Part shown: positions 17,065 through 25,676 of the stretch, one piece after another
Position numbering within the stretch: position 1 is the stretch's first letter
Layout of the letters: each line of letters starts with the position of its first letter
Source: Virgibacillus litoralis
Lineage (GTDB): Bacteria > Bacillota > Bacilli > Bacillales > Amphibacillaceae
Assembly (NCBI RefSeq): GCF_017873675.1
Contig: NZ_JAGGKK010000011.1
Location: forward strand, 62,001-126,000
Direction: 5' to 3'
Length of the DNA: 64,000 nucleotides
Position numbers and translations under genes: made by a program
Notes under the pieces: model-generated
What the model was told of the DNA's origin: nothing
The model's database searches: none
The model's input: only the letters and a program-made list of their open reading frames with translations

Positions 17065-17457
17065 ATGAAAAAAGAAAAACAGCAAAAGATTGTTGATACA
17101 ATTATTGGGCAAGGAACAGTAATTGAAGGAAAAATCAAACACCCATCAAGCCTGCGTATTGATGGAAAAATTTATGGTGAAGTTGATTGTGCCGGTGATG
17201 TTTTTATTGGGAAAGATGGCTATGTTGAACCAACCATCAAAGGAAAGAACATTATCATAGCCGGTGAAGTAAATGGAGATTTATACACTTCTGAAAAAGT
17301 ACATGTCCAGCCAAGTGGTAAATTATCAGGCAGTGCAACAACAAAAGGTATTATTATTGATGATGGTGGTACGTTTAACGGTGAAAGCACGATTAAAAAT
17401 AATGACAACAAGGCTTCTGAAAAGAAGAAAAAGAAACAAGACGAAGAAGCTAGTTAA
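17065..17457 (+). CDS. Bactofilin (polymer-forming cytoskeletal protein)
   Basis: The 130-residue protein has the bactofilin beta-helix core (about 14-110): TIIGQGTVIEGKI, LRIDGKIYGEV, IIIAGEVNGDLYT and a final GTFNGEST repeat. Short hydrophilic tails flank the core, the C-terminal one rich in Lys. Bactofilins self-assemble without nucleotide and in several bacteria position wall-modifying enzymes. Linkage to an M23 peptidase gene is a recurrent pattern. Here it closes the four-gene run and probably acts as the scaffold for the deacetylase and the peptidase at a defined cell site. Confidence 0.92.
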   Translation: MKKEKQQKIVDTIIGQGTVIEGKIKHPSSLRIDGKIYGEVDCAGDVFIGKDGYVEPTIKGKNIIIAGEVNGDLYTSEKVHVQPSGKLSGSATTKGIIIDDGGTFNGESTIKNNDNKASEKKKKKQDEEAS

Positions 17458-17532
17458 CGATCTGAAAACTTGGCATTCGTTGAAGAATGCTTAGCATGCA
17501 TGGATGAGGATCTACATATTGCTAACCTAGCT

Positions 17533-17710
17533 GGATCCTCGTTCCGTTATTCTTTACAATTCCATCGTTTAGAGCATGGTTTAGGATCCTCGTTCCGTTA
17601 TTTGTGTTATTTAACCTCAAATATCATTGAATTTGTGCATTTAGCGGAACGAGGATTCACTTCATCCCCCTTATAACAGTTTTTCTTCCTTTTAGCGGAA
17701 TGAGGATCCG
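17533..17710. repeat. Cluster of four GGATCCTCGTTCCG repeats
   Basis: Two direct copies of GGATCCTCGTTCCGTTATT (17533-17551 and 17584-17603) are followed by two inverted copies, AGCGGAACGAGGATTC (17643-17658) and AGCGGAATGAGGATCCG (17694-17710). The 360-bp gap before the SGNH hydrolase also holds a weak GCATTC/GAATGC hairpin near 17471-17490 that may end the bactofilin transcript. Confidence 0.75.
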
Positions 17711-17861
17711 TATTACTGATCTGAATTTTGCGTTTTGATAATTCATCTCTCACCTTAACGACATTCTAATGTAAATTATTTTTCAATCACACTAACTTTC
17801 GACAGATTAATCGAAAGGAATGAATTATACTAAGGACAAGTTTATGAAAGGGAGTGTTTAT

Positions 17862-18614
17862 TTGAAGAAAATAGTTAAGTTACTCGTATTCATTTTAGTT
17901 GCAAGTTTGCTTTTCTCGACTCCTGCAGTTGCTAAAAATGGTAATGCGAAAGAGTCTCTTGTATCGCTGGGTGATTCAATTCCATACGGTTATAATTTAA
18001 ACCAACATAACAAGACAACATCTAAAGATGCTTTTCCATACTTAATGGGAGATTATGGTGATCTGCGGGTTCGTAACCTTGGCGTTCCAGGCTGGACAAC
18101 TCCTGAACTACTAACTTCATTGAAAACAGATCAAAAGTACCGGCAAGCGGTAAGGCATGCAGACTATATTACATTAACAATTGGAAACAATGACCTGCTC
18201 CAAGCACTGCAGGCTGCTCAAAGAGAAAGTATCGGTGATCAGGGTTCTTTTATGGCCATATTACAGCAAAAAGTTAAAGAAAGTAATGTGTTTGCAAATA
18301 TTGGAGCCATTATAGAAGAAGCTCGTTCACTAACTGACGCGCCAATCGTAATTTACAATGTATATAATCCTTTTCAGCTAGATAATCCATTGCATGCTAT
18401 CAGCTCGCAAATTTTACCGAGTATTAATAAAAATTTCACAGATTTAGCATCTCTATATAATGTTATGTACGGTAATATTCTGTTAGCTGATTCTTATGCA
18501 GCATTTGGCCAAGATCAGGATTCCTATGTGATTCCTGATGACATACATCCTACTATTGAAGGTCAAATTAAGCTTGCAGAAATCGGGTTAGATGTGCTGG
18601 GTCTAAACGAATAA
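17862..18614 (+). CDS. Secreted SGNH/GDSL hydrolase
   Basis: The precursor of about 250 residues has a typical signal peptide (KKIVKLLVFILVASLLFS, cut near AVA-K). The SGNH blocks are present: GDSIPYGYN with the nucleophilic Ser, the oxyanion Gly/Asn in TIGNNDLL, and PDDIHPTIEG carrying the Asp-His pair. The family covers lipases, esterases and glycan deacylases, and the substrate here is unknown. In-frame starts exist at 17820 (ribosome site abutting the ATG) and 17844. TTG at 17862 is preferred because AAAGGGAGTG precedes it by 5 bases and it gives a normal signal peptide. Confidence 0.85.
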   Translation: MKKIVKLLVFILVASLLFSTPAVAKNGNAKESLVSLGDSIPYGYNLNQHNKTTSKDAFPYLMGDYGDLRVRNLGVPGWTTPELLTSLKTDQKYRQAVRHADYITLTIGNNDLLQALQAAQRESIGDQGSFMAILQQKVKESNVFANIGAIIEEARSLTDAPIVIYNVYNPFQLDNPLHAISSQILPSINKNFTDLASLYNVMYGNILLADSYAAFGQDQDSYVIPDDIHPTIEGQIKLAEIGLDVLGLNE

Positions 18615-18621
18615 AGCAATC

Positions 18622-18656
18622 TCAGGAAGGACACTCATATCCTTCCTGTTTTTTTG
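18622..18656 (+). terminator. Terminator of the SGNH hydrolase gene
   Basis: CAGGAAGGA/TCCTTCCTG is a 9-bp stem followed by TTTTTTT. Confidence 0.9.
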
Positions 18657-18720
18657 ACCAAAAAATCTATTCGCTCCTTACTCATTCCCAATTTTGCCCA
18701 TAGGTGCATATACTGACTCT

Positions 18721-18799
18721 GTTAGAAAACTTGCTTTCTGCCATTCCTTAATGGCGAAAAGCTACGTTGCACTAACGCAGTTTCTTAACTGCTAAAAAA
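18721..18799 (+). repeat. Two-hairpin dispersed repeat, copy 4
   Basis: TTAGAAAACTTGC begins the copy. Hairpin 1 pairs GCCATT with AATGGC, then comes ACGTTGCACTAACGCAG, and a shortened hairpin 2 ends at TTTCTTAACTGC. The element lies immediately before the ribosome binding site of the lectin-like gene. Confidence 0.65.
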
Positions 18800-18815
18800 T
18801 GAGGAGGTATATAAA

Positions 18816-20012
18816 TTGTACAGATATCCATATCAAACACCACAATTTGTACCAGTAGATTATTATGGTCAACCTTATATTGATTTCAGACAACAGCCAC
18901 AGGAAGTTATGCAGATACTTCGTTCACAGCACAATAACTTATATTCCCAGTTAGAACAAGCTGGAATGAATCGAGGTATAACGGATTATATTTTTTCGCT
19001 TGCTGTTGGTTTTACACTCAATCAGGCAAACACAAATCAGTCAGCAAGCCAAATATACACTCAATTTCAAAATCAAATCCCGTGGCTAAATCAGTTTTTC
19101 AGACGATTTAATGTATCGCAGAATCTGGCTGAACGTATACTGACAAGAGTAATTGAAATAACGTTAAATCAGATTGGAGACGGTCAAGGGCAGCCTGGCC
19201 AAGGCTGGAGCAGCTGGGAAAACTTAGGAGGCACATTAACTTCTGCTCCTACTGTAGCTTCCTGGCAACCAAATCGGCTTGACGTTTTTGCAAGAGGTAC
19301 CGGAGACAGACTATACCATAAATGGTGGAACGGAAACCGGTGGAGTGATTGGGAAAACCTTGGCGGCACATTAACATCACCACCGGCAGCAGTATCTTGG
19401 GGTCCTAACCGTATTGATGTATTTGCCAGAGGAACTGACCAGAGCCTGTACCACATATGGTGGAATGGAAATCAGTGGAGCAACTGGGAAAACCTTGGTG
19501 GCACGTTAACAAGCGCCCCTACAGTTTCCTCACGCCGTTCAAACCAGCTTGATGTCTTTGTACGAGGAACCAACCAAAGACTCTATAAAAAGACCTGGAA
19601 CGGCTCAAGCTGGCAAGACTGGGAAGATCTCGGCGGCTCTTTAGCATCAGCACCGGCAGCAGTATCTTGGGGACCAAATCGTATTGATGTATTTGCCAGA
19701 GGGCAAAACCAGGACTTAATTCACAAATGGTGGAATGGAAGCAATTGGAGTGATTGGGAAAGCCTTGGTGGTACATTAACTAGCCATCCTACTGTATCTT
19801 CACGTCGTCCAAACCGACTTGATGTCTTTGTACGAGGAACTAATCAAAGGCTTTATAAACGATCATGGAATGGCTCTCGCTGGGAAAATTGGGTAGATCT
19901 TGATGGCACTTTAACATCAGCACCGGCGGCAGTATCCTGGGGGCCAAATCGTACTGATGTATTTGCCAGAGGGCGTAATCAGAACCTCATTCATATATAT
20001 CAAGGGCGTTAG
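18816..20012 (+). CDS. PLL-like (DUF346 repeat) beta-propeller lectin
   Basis: The 398-residue protein has no signal peptide. An N-terminal domain of about 130 residues ([17 protein letters not shown], then helices) is followed by six repeats of about 45 residues of the type W[14 protein letters not shown]...DVFARGT...L-x-x-WWNG. These match the DUF346/PLL lectin repeat, whose known members are fucose-binding propellers. The blades alternate: even ones carry SWGPNR-DVFARG and odd ones [11 protein letters not shown], so the array looks built by doubling two-blade units. The start is TTG after GAGGAGGTAT. It is probably surface or spore associated through the N-terminal domain; this is inferred. 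Confidence 0.82.
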   Translation: MYRYPYQTPQFVPVDYYGQPYIDFRQQPQEVMQILRSQHNNLYSQLEQAGMNRGITDYIFSLAVGFTLNQANTNQSASQIYTQFQNQIPWLNQFFRRFNVSQNLAERILTRVIEITLNQIGDGQGQPGQGWSSWENLGGTLTSAPTVASWQPNRLDVFARGTGDRLYHKWWNGNRWSDWENLGGTLTSPPAAVSWGPNRIDVFARGTDQSLYHIWWNGNQWSNWENLGGTLTSAPTVSSRRSNQLDVFVRGTNQRLYKKTWNGSSWQDWEDLGGSLASAPAAVSWGPNRIDVFARGQNQDLIHKWWNGSNWSDWESLGGTLTSHPTVSSRRPNRLDVFVRGTNQRLYKRSWNGSRWENWVDLDGTLTSAPAAVSWGPNRTDVFARGRNQNLIHIYQGR

Positions 20013-20019
20013 ACATTGA

Positions 20020-20178
20020 GGCCAGGAAAAAATTGTTTTAGTCAAAGTAAAATCCGAACTATAATTCGAAATTCTTGAAATAGAATTCGAATTAGTTCGG
20101 ATTTATTTTGCAGTTAAGAAGGTATAACTACTTACTTACATGCATGTTGTGATAGAAAGTTTTAGTTATGTGCCAGCC
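20020..20178. repeat. Short relative of the GGCTGGGACA element
   Basis: The end sequences are decayed (GGCCAGGA and TGCCAGCC). The interior TTAGTCAAAGTAAAATCCGA hairpin and the following GCAGTTAAGAAGGTATAACT match the left third of the 757-bp element. The hairpin lies between the convergent lectin and racemase genes and can serve as a bidirectional terminator. Confidence 0.65.
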
Positions 20179-20185
20179 ACAATGT

Positions 20186-21274
20186 TTATTCTTTTACGTT
20201 CGTATATTTTTTTGTTATATAACCTGAAGACATAACTGCCAGGAGTGCGCCATAATTAGGAGAAAATTTCACCTGATCTCCTACTTGCAAATCAACGTCC
20301 TTGGCATCAATAATCGTATGATCACTGCTTGATCCGAGAATTTCAATATCTAATTCAGGAGTTAATCCTGTTACAAGAACATCCTGGGATCCAAATGCAA
20401 CAATTACCCTGCGAATCATTCCACGATCACGAAACTGAGGTTGATTGCCAAACGCATCCTGTCCGGTTTCTCCGTCAGGTACAGATGACTTTATTTTCGA
20501 TTCAATTACTTCTGAAACGAACGTAAAAGCATCTGTAAATAAACCAGGAATAGCTTTTCGATCAAGTGTTTCTCGACCTAGATAAATTGACTCACCTAGT
20601 CGTAAATTATTGATTTTCCCGATATTTTCAGCAGCCGTAAACCAATTGTAATTAGCCGAATTTCCACCTGAAACATATGAAAGTGAGAGCGAGAATTTTA
20701 GTTCAATAAGGCCAGCTAGTTTCGATAGGTCTGCCATCTTTCTTTCACTTGGTTTGACCCCTCCAAAGCAGGCGAAATTTGCACCAATCCCAACAATTTT
20801 AACTCCTGAAAGTTTTAGGATCTCCTGAACAAAACCCTCAAGGTCTGCAGGCATAATTCCTTCTCTTAAATCTCCCATTTCAACCATCAAAATAATTTCA
20901 TGCACTGTATTGTATTTTTCAGCTGTCGTACTTAGCCCTTTAATAACAGCTAACTCCGTATTCATACTAATATCAGCATTTCTAACAACTGCATCAAGCT
21001 CACTAAGAGCAGGTGATCGCAGCAAAACAAATTGTGCGTTCACACCTGCATCACGCATCTTCTTGATATTTTCTATTTTAGAATCTGCGAGTATATGAAT
21101 CCCTTTATTTACAAAGATTTTGGCGATATTCGGATCACCGCAAACTGTTTTTGTAACTGCCATGATTTCGATCCCTTTTGATCCATAAAATTGAACCAAT
21201 TTCTCTGCGTTATGAGCGATCTTTTCAAGGTTAATTTCAACCCTGGATGTGGCAGGTGCCGCAGTACCTATCAA
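20186..21274 (-). CDS. PLP-dependent alanine/ornithine racemase-family protein
   Basis: The 362-residue protein has an Alr-type N-terminal barrel. The PLP lysine is in MAVTKTVCGD near residue 41, and SRVEINLEKIAHNAEKL precedes it, as in alanine/ornithine racemases of Firmicutes. VEMGDLREGI and FACFGGVKPS in the middle are typical of this subfamily, and the C-terminal beta-domain is shorter than in Alr. It may racemise or epimerise an amino acid. Its TTG start lies in a TTGA overlap with the stop of the upstream DUF1611 gene and has no ribosome site of its own, so translation is coupled and the two products probably work in one D-amino acid pathway. Confidence 0.85.
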   Translation of the reverse strand: MIGTAAPATSRVEINLEKIAHNAEKLVQFYGSKGIEIMAVTKTVCGDPNIAKIFVNKGIHILADSKIENIKKMRDAGVNAQFVLLRSPALSELDAVVRNADISMNTELAVIKGLSTTAEKYNTVHEIILMVEMGDLREGIMPADLEGFVQEILKLSGVKIVGIGANFACFGGVKPSERKMADLSKLAGLIELKFSLSLSYVSGGNSANYNWFTAAENIGKINNLRLGESIYLGRETLDRKAIPGLFTDAFTFVSEVIESKIKSSVPDGETGQDAFGNQPQFRDRGMIRRVIVAFGSQDVLVTGLTPELDIEILGSSSDHTIIDAKDVDLQVGDQVKFSPNYGALLAVMSSGYITKKYTNVKE

Positions 21275-22359
21275 TTTACGAGTACTTTATTCTTTTTCCT
21301 TGCCAACTCCGGATAAGTAGAAAATAATGTATCAATTAATTTGTCACAGCCATGCTTAAGCACATCCGTCGCAGGAAGCTTCAGATCCTTTTCATATCTG
21401 GTTACAGCCTCAGAAATTTCTGTATCCGACATATTTTCATGATTGATGGTTACCCCAATCACTTTTGATTTTGAGAAAGTTTCAATGAGTTCAATTTCAC
21501 TTTGTATTGTTGGCATTTTCATATAGTCAAAATCACCTAAGTTTTTCCGCTTCGGTGGATGCTGAACAATAATGGAGCTTGGTCTTGATCCCCGGATTAT
21601 CGAACAGGAACTAATGTATGCGGGGTGACTTAGTGCCCCTTGGCCTTCAACAATAATAATATCAGGATTATCATTATCGTAAGCTCTCATAACTTGATTT
21701 TCAATCTCGCCTGTCATAAATTGTGAAGGGATTGCATCTACTGCCACACCGTACTTTGCACCTTGAATTAAACCAGTTTGACCAGTTGCAACAAAAGCCA
21801 CTTTCAGACCCATTTTTATTAATGCTTCTTCAAGAATTACCGAAGTTGTTCGCTTACCAACTGCGCTGTCCGTGCCAAGCACCGCAACGGTAGGTGTATT
21901 GATATCGAGAATTCTTCCTGAAAATAAATGCATATCCTTTTTTTCAGGCGGCTTTCTTACGTCATTGATCGTTACGTCATACTTTATTGAATGTTTCACA
22001 AATTCTTCATCGTTTGTAAAAAATTCATGTAGGGTGTTTACAATACTCATCCCTTGTTTCATTGCGTCTAATACAATTTCACGTTCATAACGTTTCAAGA
22101 ATGCTTCTGATGGTGCTATCCCATAAATGAACTGATCAGGTACTTTAGATAACTGTAAAAGGGCTTGCTCAAGACTTGCGAATATAGGGATGTTGTTTGG
22201 CTTCCCTTCTAAATAATCACCAGCGTCGACACCAGCTTTTGTACTGTCGATTACTCCAACAACCTGGTATTTATCCGATCTGCGTACAAGACCGTTTGCA
22301 GTTTTGCCATCCATTGTGCCGAACATATTCTCACAATAAACTATTGCTGTTTCCTTCAT
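21271..22359 (-). CDS. DUF1611 P-loop protein (DgcN-like)
   Basis: The 362-residue protein has an N-terminal DUF1611_N domain and a C-terminal P-loop domain with Walker A VLGTDSAVGKRTT near residue 160 and an acidic IIIVEGQGALSHP block. One studied member, DgcN, has been reported to act on D-glutamate as an N-acetyltransferase. Neighbouring epimerases and racemases are frequent for this family, as seen here. AGGAGTGG precedes ATG. Involvement in D-amino acid turnover is a family and context inference. Confidence 0.82.
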   Translation of the reverse strand: MKETAIVYCENMFGTMDGKTANGLVRRSDKYQVVGVIDSTKAGVDAGDYLEGKPNNIPIFASLEQALLQLSKVPDQFIYGIAPSEAFLKRYEREIVLDAMKQGMSIVNTLHEFFTNDEEFVKHSIKYDVTINDVRKPPEKKDMHLFSGRILDINTPTVAVLGTDSAVGKRTTSVILEEALIKMGLKVAFVATGQTGLIQGAKYGVAVDAIPSQFMTGEIENQVMRAYDNDNPDIIIVEGQGALSHPAYISSCSIIRGSRPSSIIVQHPPKRKNLGDFDYMKMPTIQSEIELIETFSKSKVIGVTINHENMSDTEISEAVTRYEKDLKLPATDVLKHGCDKLIDTLFSTYPELARKKNKVLVN

Positions 22360-22514
22360 AAACTTCCACTCCTATAGATATTTTAAAAAGATTTGGTAAT
22401 TTTTACCATATAAAGGCAAATAAAAAACCCTTTCATCTAGTAAAAATCGACATACGAAGAGTCAAGATACTAATTATGCAAGGATATTTTTCGAGGGTAT
22501 TTAGTTTTTTTACT

Positions 22515-22532
22515 CTACACTTATAAGTATAG
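22515..22532. promoter_or_regulatory. Palindrome in the DUF1611 upstream region
   Basis: CTACACTTATAAGTATAG is symmetric at 16 of 18 positions. On the - strand it contains TATACT, a candidate -10 box about 155 bp before the DUF1611 start. It may be an operator over the promoter. The rest of the 350-bp gap 22360-22710 shows nothing else clear. Confidence 0.3.
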
Positions 22533-22710
22533 CATAGTTTTAAAAATAATGTGCCTTTTCAAAAAATACTTGTTTCCTGTGAAACCTTTAAAAACTAAGA
22601 CATTTGCTAAACCTTAATTGCAAGTGCTTTAGTTGTATTTATATTTTCTCAGCTACTAAAAAGGCAACCATCCCTGCTCTCTTTAAGCTGGATGCGTTAC
22701 CTCGAACTAG

Positions 22711-24531
22711 TTAGCAGGTTAGTTTTCTTTGAATAACACGAAGATCCTCCGGTGTTCCACTTACTAAGATTCTGTCACCAAGTTCTAATGTGGTATTTCC
22801 ATGAGGGATAACTACTTTCCCATATCTATAAATGTGCAAGATGAGTGACTCTCCCAGAAATGGCAGGTTAGTAATAGGTGTCTGATCATAAAATGAATGA
22901 TTGACGCTAATTTCTCTGATAGTTTTGCTATGATTCGTAATAAGTCGAACAATACCTGGATTATCAATAAGTGCTTTTAATAGAGTTCTCGTTGAGTACA
23001 ACATGGAATAAACAGTAAATCCTTCTTCAGTTAATTCTTCTTGAAGATTTGTATCCTCAATCCGTAAAATAACCGTTTTTATACCATGCTCTTTCGCATG
23101 ACGTCCAAGTTCAATGTTAGTTAAATCGTCGTCGGAAGCAATTACTATTTTATCTGCTTTAAAGGCATTTTGTTCTTCTAAAGATTCTATCGTTAACTTA
23201 TCGACATGTATATGCGGAAATGAAAAAGGCTCACTGCCTTGCACGGCTTGTCTGCTATAGACCCGAACAACTGCCTTTTCCTCCATCTTATCCCTTGCAA
23301 CCAGCATTGTTGCATCATTGGCACCAATAATAGAAATCTCTAACTGCCGTGGACCAGCATTAGATATTGGAAATAATTTTGTGAACGTAATCGGTGAAAT
23401 AAGACAGGTTAAAATGGATACTAGAATAATAGCTCCATTCAGAACCTCGTTAATCACACCTAATTCAAGGGCAATTGAAGAGGCCGCAATAACGAGACTC
23501 AATTTAGATGTTGTTAAAATACCAACACTCAAAACTTCTTTCCATGGGTACCACTTTTTCAACACTAATGCAGGGATCATTTTAGCAAGATACATGAATA
23601 ATAGTAAGAGCGGCATTAATAACAGGATTTTTTGGTCTACAAATAGCTCCCAAATATCTAACCCCACACCAACCATTACGAAAAAGATCGGGATTAAAAA
23701 ACCAAATCCGAACGAATCCAGTTGGTGAATAAATTCTTTTCTGGGCTCAAGCAAAGATATAATAACCCCAGCAAGAAACGCTCCTAATATATTTTCTGCT
23801 CCTATCGTTTCAGACAGAGATACAAATAATAAAATTAGAGCAAATACTCCTCTGGTCCCAAGCTGAACAGTTCCTTTTAACAGGTTGTCAAACAGCTCAA
23901 AGTTGAAATACTTTTTAATAGTTCGATAGGCGAGAAAGACGGCCAGAAAAAGTACTAATAACAGTAATACTTTCATACCTTCCTGATCTTTGAACATGGC
24001 ATATACCGTTAATAGAATCATAGTTGTAAAATCGGCAATAACGGTGACCAGCAGAATAATTTGTCCAAGCAGCCCCTCAGTCAAATTCTTCTCTTTAATA
24101 ACTGGCACAACAATACCAAGTGACACAGTTGAGATGATCAGCGTCATTAAATAAGGGTCCTTAATTAAGTCCAGCAACACCAAAATACAGGAAAGCGCAA
24201 ATGACACGCTAATTATTAATGCAAAGATAACCATCGAAACCTTCACAGGGTCCGGAGAGTCTTTATCTTTCTTTTTCTTCTTTTTAAAAGCACTAAAATC
24301 TATTTCTAAACCACTAATAAACATAAGAAAAATAAAACCGAGCAATGAAAGTAATTCAAGTAAAGGATCTTCTAAAATAATATTAAAACCACTTTTTCCA
24401 ATAATCAGCCCAGCAATGATTTCCGCAATAACGACTGGAATAAACCGCAGATTAAACCTCTGCAGGAAAATTGGAATAAAAAAGGCAATCCCAATCACAA
24501 TCATTAAGGATGTTAGTGATTGATGTTCCAT
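22711..24531 (-). CDS. CPA2-family cation:proton antiporter with RCK domains
   Basis: This is a membrane protein of 606 residues. The first 390 or so form a Na+/H+-exchanger-type transporter domain with 12-13 helices. RQLEISIIGANDATMLVARD at about 392 opens a TrkA-N/RCK nucleotide-binding-like domain, and a TrkA-C domain closes the protein with VVIPHGNTTLELGDRILVSG. The architecture matches KefB/YhaU-type K+ or Na+ efflux antiporters. The RCK_N motif is altered (IGANDATM instead of GxGxxG), so the ligand may not be NAD. AGGTG lies 5 bases before ATG. K+/H+ exchange is the most likely activity. Confidence 0.88.
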   Translation of the reverse strand: MEHQSLTSLMIVIGIAFFIPIFLQRFNLRFIPVVIAEIIAGLIIGKSGFNIILEDPLLELLSLLGFIFLMFISGLEIDFSAFKKKKKKDKDSPDPVKVSMVIFALIISVSFALSCILVLLDLIKDPYLMTLIISTVSLGIVVPVIKEKNLTEGLLGQIILLVTVIADFTTMILLTVYAMFKDQEGMKVLLLLVLFLAVFLAYRTIKKYFNFELFDNLLKGTVQLGTRGVFALILLFVSLSETIGAENILGAFLAGVIISLLEPRKEFIHQLDSFGFGFLIPIFFVMVGVGLDIWELFVDQKILLLMPLLLLFMYLAKMIPALVLKKWYPWKEVLSVGILTTSKLSLVIAASSIALELGVINEVLNGAIILVSILTCLISPITFTKLFPISNAGPRQLEISIIGANDATMLVARDKMEEKAVVRVYSRQAVQGSEPFSFPHIHVDKLTIESLEEQNAFKADKIVIASDDDLTNIELGRHAKEHGIKTVILRIEDTNLQEELTEEGFTVYSMLYSTRTLLKALIDNPGIVRLITNHSKTIREISVNHSFYDQTPITNLPFLGESLILHIYRYGKVVIPHGNTTLELGDRILVSGTPEDLRVIQRKLTC

Positions 24532-24778
24532 AAAACACCTACTTTGAATTATATAATAAGAATAAGATTAACGAATGTTCGCAGTTTTTACAATACTATT
24601 GTTTTTTATATTTTATCATGGAAAATAGTACAACGGATTGCGGATTGTGAAAATTGTCATTACCAACGATTGTAATTTAGTCTAGGTTGGGAGATTCCGT
24701 ATTTTATACTCAGGTATAATTTATTAATCATATGTCCGCTGTTAAGCTATACAAAAGTATAAGGGGGAATTAACTCCA

Positions 24779-25291
24779 ATGAAAAAATTTATAACTGTTT
24801 TATGTCTGTCCTTCGCTCTCTGTATATTTTTAGTGGCGTGTGGATCAGATGAAGAAAAATCAAATTCAGAGGCAGATACGCAAGAGGATGTTAATGCTAG
24901 TAGCACTGATGAAACAGATACAGATAAAGCAGAAAATGAACAGGATGACGACGCAGCTCCGGATGAAGATGAAACAGCATTACCAGAGGAAGTTCCATCA
25001 GATCTTCCATTTCCAGCTGGAGCCGATCTACAGGTTCAATCATATGATACAGCTGGACATAAACAATATGTTGTAAGCTTTTCGTTTTCAGATGAAATTG
25101 ATGGGGTTTATAATACGTTTAAAGAGTATGCAGAAAATAATGGATACGACATCATCACAGAGGATAATGAGAACAATGGATTTGAGTCAATGAAAGAATC
25201 TGATGCAGGTCAAACAACCCTTGGCGTGACTTTTTCAGATATGGAGTCAGTTAAAATAGGAACTGTGAGTTTTGCTATTCCATTAGAATAG
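24779..25291 (+). CDS. Acidic lipoprotein of unknown function
   Basis: The 170-residue precursor has a lipobox FLVAC with Cys at residue 21. A strongly acidic linker (about 22-75) is followed by a compact C-terminal domain of about 95 residues beginning LPEEVPSDLPFPAGADL and containing FSFSDEIDGVYNTFKEYAEN. No family is recognised; the domain looks like a small alpha/beta fold seen in other Bacillaceae lipoproteins. AAGGGGGAA lies 11 bases before ATG. It is monocistronic and followed by a repeat cluster. Confidence 0.8.
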   Translation: MKKFITVLCLSFALCIFLVACGSDEEKSNSEADTQEDVNASSTDETDTDKAENEQDDDAAPDEDETALPEEVPSDLPFPAGADLQVQSYDTAGHKQYVVSFSFSDEIDGVYNTFKEYAENNGYDIITEDNENNGFESMKESDAGQTTLGVTFSDMESVKIGTVSFAIPLE

Positions 25292-25357
25292 ACATTAGGG
25301 ATCCTTCCTACAGCGAAACTCTGAAAAGTATTTGATGGTTTGCCAATAAAGTCACTT

Positions 25358-25641
25358 CAACGGAATGAGGATCCACTTCGATTGTTTGGCGGATCCTCGT
25401 TCCGTTATTTGCTTGAAAACCCATGTTTTAAGCTTGGGTTCGGATCCTCATTCCGCTATTTGTCATTTTTACCTCAAATTTGGTTGATTTTTTGCTATTA
25501 ACGGAACGAGGATCCGTCTCGCCCTCCCGAAAGCACCTTTTCTGCTAAATAGCGGAATGAGGATTCACTTCGATTGTTTGACGGATCCTCGTTCCGTTAT
25601 TTCCTCAAAAACCCTCATTTTAAGCTTGGGTGCAGAGGCTC
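25358..25641. repeat. Cluster of six GGATCCTCGTTCCG repeats
   Basis: Copies in alternating orientation start near 25361, 25391, 25442, 25501, 25551 and 25583. The spacer sequences (for example CTTCGATTGTTTGRCGG and TTTTAAGCTTGGGT) are also repeated. About 225 bp of the cluster is collinear with 36763-36995. It fills most of the gap between the lipoprotein and the convergent TDT gene and may terminate both. Confidence 0.8.
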
Positions 25642-25676
25642 AACGCATAACTGCCAAAAATTGATGTACCGCCCTT

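Noticed and set aside
19201-20010. Repetitive DNA array
   Set aside because: The periodicity is in frame and explained by the protein's propeller blades.
25358-25641. CRISPR array
   Set aside because: The units alternate in orientation and the spacers are themselves repeated, so this is a palindromic repeat cluster.
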